Positions 55,722 to 64,000 of a stretch of DNA of 64,000 nucleotides are shown here, one piece after another. The DNA is taken from the NCBI RefSeq assembly GCF_027579695.1, contig NC_083577.1, forward strand, positions 92,956,539-93,020,538, given 5' to 3'. The stretch's first letter is position 1; every line of letters begins with the position of its first letter. The notes below the pieces were generated by a model. It was not told the origin of the DNA. It searched no databases and saw nothing but the letters and a program-made list of their open reading frames with translations. This stretch comes from Neoarius graeffei (lineage: Eukaryota > Chordata > Actinopteri > Siluriformes > Ariidae). The position numbers were made by a program, and so were the translations under genes.

Positions 55722-55855
55722 GGCTCGTGAGCCGTGAATTGATTCCGTATGTTGACGTCCTTCCTTTTGAAACAGGAAATCAGTGTGTTGAAGAGCTTAA
55801 CTGCTTTACACTACAGGAAATAGCATTCGAGATACACCATGCCACCACAGAGATC
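55722..55855. repeat. Right arm of the 134-bp inverted duplication
   Basis: Partner of 53924-54057. It starts with the self-complementary GGCTCGTGAGCC. TA at 55856-55857 and then the Tc1-like end follow. Confidence 0.93.
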
Positions 55856-55857
55856 TA

Positions 55858-56828
55858 CAGTGGTGCTTGAAAGTTTGTGAACGCTTTAGAATTTTCTATA
55901 TTTCTGCATAAATATGACCTAAAACATCATCAGATTTTCACACAAGTCCTAAGAGTAGATAAAGAGAACCCAGTTAAACAAATGAGACAAAAATATGATA
56001 CTTGGTCATTTATTTATTGAGGAAAATGATCCAATATTACATATCTGTGAGTGGCAAAAGTATGTGAACCTCTAGGATTAGCAGTTAATTTGAAGGTGAA
56101 ATTAGAGTCAGGTGTTTTCAATCAATGGGATGACAATCAGGTGTGAGTGGGCACCCTGTTTTATTTAAAGAACAGGGATCTATCAAAGTCTGATCTTCAC
56201 AACACATGCTTGTGGAAGTGTATCATGGCACGAACAAAGGAGATTTCTGAGGACCTCAGAAAAAGTGTTGTTGATGCTCATCAGGCTGGAAAAGGTTACA
56301 AAACCATCTCTAAAGAGTTTGGACTCCACCAATCCACAGTCAGACAGATTGTGTACAAATGGAGGAAATTCAAGACCATTGTTACCCTCCCCAGGAGTGG
56401 TCGACCAGCAAAGATCACTCCAAGAGCAAGGCGTGTAATAGTCGGCAAGGTCACAAAGGACCCCAGGGTAACTTTTAAGCAACTGAAGGCCTCTCTCACA
56501 TTGGCTAATGTTAATGTTCATGAGTCCATCATCAGGAGAACACCGAACAACAATGGTGTGCATGGCAGGGCTGCAAGGAGAAAGCCACTGCTCTCCAAAA
56601 AGAACATTGCTGCTCATCTGCAGTTTGCTAAAGATCATGTGGACAAGCCAGAAGGCTATTGGAAAAATGTTTTGTGGACAAATGAGACCAAAATAGAACT
56701 TTTTGGTTTAAATGAGAAGCGTTATGTTTGGGGAAAGGACTTGTGTGAAAATCTGATGATGTTTTAGGTCATATTTTTGCATAAATACAGACAATTCTAA
56801 AGGGTTCACAAACTTTCAAGCACCACTG
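55858..56828 (+). mobile_element. Internally deleted Tc1-like element, right copy
   Basis: 971 bp, the same family as 28926-31503. Ends are CAGTGGTGCTTGAAAGTTTG, with TA at 55856-55857 and 56829-56830. The second half of the transposase is deleted, with the right terminal repeat joined at GGAAAGGACTTGTGTG. Confidence 0.93.
56225..56767 (+). pseudogene. Truncated Tc1-like transposase
   Basis: An open 180-residue frame, MARTKEISEDLRKSVVDAHQ through NEKRYVWGK, then a few residues from the terminal repeat. The DNA-binding domain is complete, but the second Asp and the Glu are absent and the first Asp is Asn (WTNETK). If expressed it could only bind DNA. Confidence 0.9.
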
Positions 56829-57179
56829 TAACTGCAAACTCCATCCTGATTCAAATAAATAAATTCCTATCATTCATCTCTACCAAGGGACGGATGGAAA
56901 AGGGAAAAATGTACAGCCAAAAATACATCAATGAACCAGAAGCCTCCTGGCTCTAGACATACGTATACACTTCCTTCTGAAAATATTGGAATGGCAAGGC
57001 TAATTCTTTTATTGTTATACACTGAAGACACTTGAATTTGAGATCAAAAGATGAATGAGATGATTGATCAGAATTTCAGCCTTCATTTCCTGGTATATCT
57101 CAGTAGCAGACCACCCAGTTTTCAGTTGAGAAAAAGTACTTGAATAGATAGTCTTAAAATAAGTGAAAGAAAATAACAC

Positions 57180-57864
57180 ATTATTTTTTTCGCCGTCCAA
57201 ATCCTGCGCTCTGATTGGCTGGCGAGCGGGTCCGTATCCTATGGCACGGACCCCAGTAACAGACCCCGGTTACGGACCTCTGGTGACTCACTCGTTCACA
57301 ACAACAACAAACATAGTAGCAATTTTTGTCAACATTTATTTTTGCATTTCTCAGGAGAATAGCATTAATTTTACAGCATGGATAGCGATAACGACAGTGT
57401 TCACAGCGAAAGTGAGTTTTACTCCCCTGAGGAAGAAAAAATAAAAGAAAATATTTCAGGAGAAAGCTAAAAACCTCTTACTTGCTAATGCCGAGCAAAA
57501 ACATGGCTGAATCCTGAATAACTCAGTTTTGTATAAATAGGGGACGACATAGGCAGCAAAATGTAGTGTTTTTCCTGCCATGGAAGTGCACTTGTATACC
57601 GAGGAGGAAGCCATTTGCATTACAGCCGTGAATGAGGATTCAAAATGGCGGCTCGGCTCAGTTTTCCCTTTCGGGCGCTCTCGTTTTCTGTTAGAATTTG
57701 GTAAAGAAAAAAAATATATATTATTTACCAGCTTAAGGTCGGTCCGTATGGTGAAATACCGTGACCTCGACCTTGAATACTGACCTCGACCCAGAGGGCC
57801 TCGCTCAGTACTCTCAAGACCTCGGTCACGGTATTTAACGATACGGACCTCACAGCTGGTAAAT

Positions 57865-57925
<61 letters not shown>
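57180..57925. repeat. Fish repeat with a 146-bp palindrome and (TA)n
   Basis: It begins near CCGTCCAAATCCTGCGCTCT and includes TTACGGACCTCTGGTGACTC. At 57721-57866 it has an imperfect palindrome: TTATTTACCAGCTTAAGGTC pairs with the end CAGCTGGTAAATAA, and AAATACCGTGACC with GGTCACGGTATTT. A (TA)n run follows at about 57869-57922. It is inserted in the surrounding Tc1-like element. Confidence 0.75.
57378..57470 (+). CDS. Small acidic ORF of 30 residues in a repeat
   Basis: A frame reading MDSDNDSVHSESEFYSPEEE then KIKENISGES and stop. It is highly acidic with a Ser/Glu pattern and no known domain. It may be the start of a lost transposon protein. Coding status is unproven. Confidence 0.3.
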   Translation: MDSDNDSVHSESEFYSPEEEKIKENISGES

Positions 57926-57926
<1 letters not shown>

Positions 57927-58724
57927 GTTGCATATCCCTTGCCTGTAGTAACTGCATCAACCTGGTGACCCAGTGACATCACCAAACTGTTACGGTCTTC
58001 TTCTGTGATGCTTTCCCAGTCCTATAGCACAGTTTCTTTCAGCTTTTTTTTTTTTTTTTGGGGGGGGGGGTGTTCTCCTCTTAAGTCTCCTCTTCAGGAG
58101 GTGAAACGCTGCTCAGGTGGGTTCAGGTCTGCTGATGGACTCATTCAGTCTAAAGCCTTCCACTGTTCCCCCTGATGAAGTCCTGTTTTTGTTGTGTTGC
58201 AGTGTGTTTTGGGTCATGAGAAAGTTCCTCCCAATTAGAATGGATCCATTTCTCAGTAAATTATCAGACAGAATGTTTCTGTCGACTCTGAATTTATTCT
58301 GTTGATACCATCATGAGTTCATCATCAATAAAGATAAGTGAGTCTGTTCCAGAAGCAAACATGAAGCCCAAGCCATGACACTACCACCACCATGCTTCAC
58401 CCATGAGCCCGTATGTTTTGGATCATCAGCAGATCCTTTCTTTCTTCCTCCACACCTTGGCCTTTCCATCACTTTGGAAGAAGTTCATCTTGGTTTCAGA
58501 ACTTTTGTGGCTCCTCTCGATTTCTTAGCAAACTCAATCTGGTCTTCTGATTCTTCCTGCTAATGAGGAGTTTGTCTCTTGTGGCATGGCCTCTATATTT
58601 CTGCTCCCAAAGTCTTCTTCAAACAGGGAATTGTGATACCTTCACCTCTGCCTTGTGGAAACTGTTGGTGATGTCAATTATTTTTATTTTTTGTTTTTCT
58701 TCACAACTTTCACAATGTTTGTCA

Positions 58725-58922
58725 TCAACTACTGATGTTCTCCTTGGCTTGGATTGGCTCTTTACTGGTTAGTACACCAGTGGTTTCTTTGTTTTTCAGG
58801 ACATTCCAAATTGTTGTACTGGCGATGCCCAGTGCTTGTACAATGGCTCTGATTGATTTTCTGTGTTTTCTCAGCTTCAAAATGTCTTGCTTTTCTCCCA
58901 TAGACAGCTTTCTGGTCTTCAT
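58725..58922 (-). pseudogene. Tc1-like transposase N-terminal fragment
   Basis: MKTRKLSMGEKQDILKLRKH, then SIRAIVQALGIASTTIWNVL: a helix-turn-helix DNA-binding domain of a Tc1-like enzyme. It is followed by a stop; downstream homologous sequence is decayed. Confidence 0.85.
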
Positions 58923-59095
58923 GTTAGTTTATCCTTTCTGACAATAAAATGCAGTCTTCACAGGAAAAACCAGGCCTCAGACCAAGGAGTAGACATTCAG
59001 AGCTATTAACTGTTTAACCAATCAATCTAACAGGACACACCTGGGCAACAAGAAACGCCTGCCAGGCACATGTTCCAATATTTTTGGTCACTTGA

Positions 59096-61733
59096 AAAAC
59101 GGTTGCTATCAGATGCAAACACAGCGGAGAGCGGGTGCACCGCAAACTGGGAAACAAATCCAAATCATGTGACGAGAATCAAAGCCAAGTTCGTGCTAGA
59201 AGTCTGTTGATCAGCAAACAGGATGTCAGAGGTGAATAACAGAGTGAGGGTCGAGAGAATAGCGTAGCAGGGTCAGAAACACTAAGAGTCAGGTCAGAAC
59301 AACAAAGGCTTGGTGTGATCAGGTACGCAGACGTGGAACAATACTTTGCAAGTGTTTGGCGTGCTTATATAGGGAGTTGAATTGAGAACAGGTGTACTCC
59401 CAATCAGTACTCGGGAGAGGGAGGGCGCTGTGGTGCCTGTGAGTTGTAGTCCGTGGTGGCCAGGCTTGAAGGCTGCCATGAACTCGTGCAGTCACTGACA
59501 GGTGCATTCAAACAAAAGGTGCCATGCACCTGTATGAAATATCTCGAAATTTTATATTTCCAAATTTCACCTTTCTGAATCAGTTTTCCTAATCTTGCCT
59601 TTAGATAGCTTATCTTTCTGAAGACTAAGAATGTACAGAATTTGATTTGAGTGTATATTTCTGTTGGGTGTGTTTCTGTACAGTTGTGTTCCTTTGCTTG
59701 CGCTATTTTAATTGCCCCAGTTCAGTGGTGCTGATGTTGCTGTGATGTGAGGAATTTTGACCGGACGTATCAGCATAAAGAAGAGGTGTTGCTCTGGCAT
59801 GTGTTCAGAATTTGTGAAACGTCCTGCCAAACTCTCCAGAATCGCCCGAGTCTCAGTGTGAGTCTTGAGTTCCCAGGTGACACAGCGTGAAACATGAGGG
59901 AAATAAAACTCCCACACCCTGCCATATCAGCAGCTCCTGTATCCAACACAGAGCATGAGGAGGAATCAGTGGAGAACTCCAGAGTTTTTATTAACACGTA
60001 CACTCAGTGGTGCTTATGAGGGAGGTTAGACACTGACGCAGCTTGTTTGGATAAAAAGGTAAATCTTGGCAAGGTCTATTAGAGGACAACAGCAAGAAAG
60101 ATTAATTAAGACAGCTTGAGTTTATCTGCAGCACTGGGCTGTGAGCGAATTCGACTTTCCTCAAAACAGAGAACATTTCAACAGTAACCTTGAAATTTTT
60201 AGCAAAAAAAACCCAGCAGATGACATTTCCACTGCGCAAGCATGATCATGACCAAACTAATGACGGGAGGAAAAAATAATAATGGTAAAGGTGCAGAGGA
60301 CGTCATCGCTCTCAGGTGTTTTTACCCCTTGAGCTCTTTGGTAAATAAAAACATTTTCTGCACCAGTGAAAAACTACTGTATTTTTATTAATTAACTTTC
60401 TTAATTTACTTTAAAATAATTACTATTAATATTTATAAAATAAATCTATTTTGTGACACCGTGTTCTTTTTATCATTTTTATTTGTTAATTTTTTAAACC
60501 AATTGTACTTTTAGTGATCACAGAAGTGTTATTTACAGCACAGGGTTTTAATTTAACATGTATTATGTATAATTCATATGTAATTTTAAAATATTGTACA
60601 CATATTTTTCAAAAAATAAAAAGTCAATTTTAAATGAATTAACTCATTTTAAATAAATGAATAACAGATAAGTTAATCTGAAGTGTAGAGATGTAACTCT
60701 GAGAGCGTATTAGGGCCACTGGGCCAAGAAAAAGAAGAAGGAAATACGGAGCTGAGGGAAGACGTAGTATACTGTGGGGGAAAATCAGAATTTCCGATAT
60801 TAAGGTGATCAATTTATGAAAAAAAACCCCTAATTTAAATTTGAAATTATAAAAGTATAAATTTGCCAGAAAAAAAACTCTCAAATTCTCAGATTAAAAG
60901 GTAACGTTTATGAGAAAAAAGTGAGGCAAAAAAAAAAACCTTTTATTTATTTATTTATTTATTTAAACCCCCCCAATCAAGGAACCAGATTGCTTGACTG
61001 CAAGGCTGGATCAACGTCATCAAACCACAGAAGTCGAGAGCCAAAAGGAAATGCAGTCCTTCCTCCTTTATAAAAGAATAAAGGGCTAAAAGATTTATGA
61101 CTGCATTTCCCAGAATGCACTGCAGCCAGGAAGCATGTGATTGCTGTCTCAGAGAGATCCAAGTTTTTCTTGTAAATTTGCAATTTTAATTTCAGAATTT
61201 GAGTTTTTTTTTTCTCAGAATATTATCCTCTTCTTCAGCTCAATGTATTTTTATATTTGTAGTGAACAATTAATGTGTTCTACAAATACACATATGAATA
61301 GGAGGCACACTTTTTTCTTTTCTTTTTTCATTTTTTTAAAGAAATCTTGCCAGAAAGTGCACACGGTAATCTGTTTAAGATTAGAAGTGTGTATGTGGAC
61401 AAAAATCATCCCAAGAGCAGGTGTTTAGTTTTATGCAGGTGCTCTCGGGTCAAACAAACAGCAGCACAATGTTGTATGATGCATTTATTACATTGATTAC
61501 ACATGACCTGCTCAGAGTCACAGTGGTTTCAATGATGTAGCCAATTAAAATTGTTAGAAAATTTTGCAAATCAGAATAATAACTGCAGGATTTAAACCCC
61601 AACACTCCCATCTCTAGTTGAGACTGATTATGAACTGGAGTGATGCAGCTGAGGTTAAAGAACTGTCAGGAGCAGAATTCACACACCATGCTCGTGTTTC
61701 TACTGCTGTTTCCCCCCAGTGTTTTTTAGCAAG
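59096..61733. other. nxph2 intron, no gene recognised
   Basis: AT-rich sequence, particularly 60360-60960, with a (TTTA)n run at about 60943-60964. Short frames show no family signature. Confidence 0.45.
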
Positions 61734-62098
61734 GGCGGCACGGTGGTGTAGTGGTTAGCGCTGTCACCTCACAGCAAGAAGGTCCGGGTTCGAGCCCCGT
61801 GGCCGGCGAGGGCCTTTCTGTGCGGAGTTTGCATGTTCTCCCCGTGTCCGCGTGGGTTTCCTCCGGGTGCTCCGGTTTCCCCCACAGTCCAAAGACATGC
61901 AGGTTAGGTTAACTGGTGACTCTAAATTGAGCGTAGGTGTGAATGTGAGTGTGAATGGTTGTCTGTGTCTATGTGTCAGCCCTGTGATGACCTGGCGACT
62001 TGTCCAGGGTGAACCCCGCCTTTCACCCGTAGTCAGCTGGGATAGGCTCCAGCTTGCCTGCGACCCTGCACAAGATAAGCGGTTATGGATAATGGATG
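61734..62098 (+). repeat. tRNA-derived SINE, full length
   Basis: GGGCGGCACGGTGGTGTAGT head, B-box GGGTTCGAGCCCCGTGG, body and the tail GCCTGCGACCCTGCACAAGA then TAAGCGGTTATGGATAATGG. It is one of the best preserved copies. Confidence 0.9.
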
Positions 62099-62137
62099 TT
62101 TTCTAGCACTAAACCTCTCAGAACAAACTGGCAATAA

Positions 62138-62438
62138 AATCCAACCATCTGTTATCTATAGCACTTATCCTTCAGGGGAACAGGAGTCAATCACAGCTGA
62201 GTTAAGGTGAGAGGTGGGGTTCAGCTGGGCCCAGGTCACACAGGGCTAACACAGAGACACACAACCTGCACACCTACAGGCAATTTAGAGGAGTCAGTTG
62301 ACCTAATCCCCATGTCTTTGGACTGTGGCGGGAAACCAGAGCACACACACAGAAAGTCCCCAGTCCACCTCAAGGTTCGAACTCAGAACCTTCTTTCTGT
62401 GAGGCGACAGTGCTAATCACTACACCACCGTGCTGCCC
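62138..62438 (-). repeat. Diverged tRNA-derived SINE
   Basis: Antisense copy from ACCATCTGTTATCTATAGCA (tail) to CACTACACCACCGTGCTGCC (head). It is more diverged than its neighbour, with an internal deletion around 62340-62360. Confidence 0.8.
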
Positions 62439-62481
62439 TATTATAAAATCATTTAAAAAAAATAACAATACTAATCATATA

Positions 62482-62635
62482 ATGGGTGGAACTGTAGCAC
62501 AGCTCCGGGGTCCCAGGTTCTGGTGTTGGGTTCCTGTCTGTGTGAAGTTTCACATATTCTCTCCTTGTCTGTGTGAGTTTCCTCCGACTGCAGTGATCTC
62601 ATTTCCTCCTCAATATATGCTGTCTTAAAGCAAGA
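62482..62635 (+). repeat. Fragment of a diverged SINE
   Basis: GGGTGGAACTGTAGCACAGC, CCTTGTCTGTGTGAGTTTCC and TCCGACTGCAGTGATCTCAT follow the SINE body order but are strongly decayed. Confidence 0.5.
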
Positions 62636-64000
62636 ACAGAGATTTCCTATCCTATACACTCTTTCACATGAGCACTTAGACAGTCGCTCCAATCAGAGAT
62701 CAGAGTCTTATTATCTCACTGCGTTGTCAGATTGTATTGATTTGGGTCTCAATGTCTGTGAATTGTAGTGGCAAATTTTTTTCCTCCCTCTGTCGTGGAA
62801 GTCTGAATCCCAAAAGTAGCCAAAAATACACTTACATGACCGAAGCTACCTTAAAGGTGCTGATTGCAGAGGCATCTGAAATTTTACCTTTTTTTTTATT
62901 GTGCATGACATTTTCTTTTGTCTCTCAAGAACAATATCATGTGGATGAGATGTGATCATTTTGATGTCCTGAGGGTTGATTTTCTCCATTCAGGCTTCCC
63001 ATTGGGTAAAGCAAACACTTCTGCTGAGTTTGAAAATACATAGGCCCTCTCATAACTCCCACCAAATAGCATCTAAAGCTTTTAACTACACAATAGGAGT
63101 CTGTGTTTTTTGCATGTTAAATGATCCTAGAATGATAACAATCAGTGGTAACGAAAACAAATTCACGGTTCCACACAAGATCTTCAAAATATTTGAACTC
63201 ATAAATTGTTCCTACGCTCAGCTAATGGCCTACTGACGGAAAAACCCTCAGCAGAGGATCATAAATTCAGGCGAAGAAATACAACACAGTTTCTCAGTGA
63301 GCTTAGGAAAATATGTGTAGCAGGCGAATGCAGGCTTTGTGGCTAACAAAAATACATTCCACAGTTTGACCTGTTGACCCTGTAACACGGAGAACCTGGC
63401 ACAGTGATAACCATGGCCACAGGAATCTGAATCCATTTTAAAGCTCTACAGCAAACGAAATAGTAATCTTGAGGTATGAATAATCCTTCATGTCAACCTG
63501 ATTATAAAATATAATTAATAGGTTGAACAGTGTAATCTGGCAACCCTGGCTCTTATTTTCACTCTTCATTGCTGTCAGAAGGATTGGGAGTTCTTTATCA
63601 GAACTTTGATATCATCAACAATTTTAATACTGAGAATAATACATTTATTTATATATTTATTTATTTATTTGCTTGCTTGCAAACTCGACAGGACACAGCG
63701 CTCTGTCTCTTGGCTGGACAGGTTATTTTACAGCCGGACATGGAGAGGTCATTCCCACAATGACCTGCCCAAGCCCTGGAGACGGTTATTAAAAGTCGGT
63801 GTGGACCCGCGGGCGGAGAGAAGGATGCTGCTGCTGCTGCAGGGATGTGGTTTCTGTGCTGTTGTTTCATATCAGCCACAGGCGATAATTTCTGTTCAGC
63901 GATCAGATCTGCACCATTTCTCTTGAATACACTCTCTTCTTGTCTTTCTCTGTTTCTCTCTTCTGACTTCCTGTGATGAGATTCAGTCAGAAAGCCTGTG
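62636..64000. other. nxph2 intron or upstream DNA, no gene recognised
   Basis: A (TTTA)-type run is at about 63640-63670. A slightly GC-richer patch at 63700-63880 has overlapping short frames on both strands, but none reads as a neurexophilin signal-peptide exon. Confidence 0.4.

Larger units (their letters stand above)
56967..59095 (-). mobile_element. Tc1-like transposon, third family, with an insertion
   Basis: Left end CTTCTGAAAATATTGGAATG and right end (reverse complement) CCAAAAATATTGGAACATGT. The transposase lies on the minus strand. ACTACCACCACCATGCTTCA at about 58380 is the antisense HGGGSVM region. A separate repeat occupies about 57180-57925. The right end is decayed, so the limits are approximate. 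Confidence 0.75.

Noticed and set aside
63606-63926. Candidate nxph2 first exon or other gene
   Set aside because: The frames lack a signal peptide followed by a donor on the minus strand, and the overlapping frames look random.

Overview
The window is nuclear DNA of a ray-finned (teleost) fish. The evidence is spliced vertebrate genes, fish-type tRNA-derived SINEs, many Tc1-like and hAT-like transposons, a Gmr1-type Gypsy retrotransposon and abundant CA/CT microsatellites. A catfish-like (otophysan) origin is possible but not proven. There are no bacterial features.

Two host genes can be read. (1) spopl on the + strand: ten coding exons between 22108 and 41858 give 398 residues with MATH, BTB and BACK domains. 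A likely untranslated first exon and CpG-rich promoter lie at about 14570-14784. (2) nxph2 on the - strand: only its large last coding exon (50393-51139) is inside the window. The two genes converge tail to tail, as SPOPL and NXPH2 do in mammals, which supports both calls.

Layout: 1-14347 is almost all mobile DNA. It holds a SINE and a hairpin repeat, a 4.6-kb LTR retrotransposon with integrase ahead of reverse transcriptase (1640-6261), LINE and SINE remnants, a PIF/Harbinger-type MITE (10232-10902), and a full-length LINE with an intact 1057-residue ORF and perfect 13-bp target duplications (10990-14347). The probable first intron of spopl contains a 3-kb GC-rich minisatellite (15891-18750) and a hAT-like element (19127-20313). 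The remaining spopl introns carry three Tc1-like elements, a hAT inside a hAT, and a four-level nest at 31670-33931. Downstream of spopl are a 600-bp polypyrimidine tract and an 8-copy 32-bp GC-rich repeat. The nxph2 intron (51140 to the window end) holds nested SINEs, an inverted duplication that includes Tc1-like elements (53376-56828) and another Tc1-like element carrying an insertion.

spopl encodes a substrate adaptor of CUL3 ubiquitin ligases and nxph2 a secreted alpha-neurexin ligand. No functional link between them is implied beyond ancient synteny. The most notable observations are the Gmr1 domain order with a SCAN-like capsid, the matching 3' ends of the intact LINE and the local SINEs, and the unusual splice signals of spopl exon 8. 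That exon has a (TG)n tract in place of a polypyrimidine tract at its acceptor and a GC donor. Boundaries were read by eye, without alignment or transcript data.
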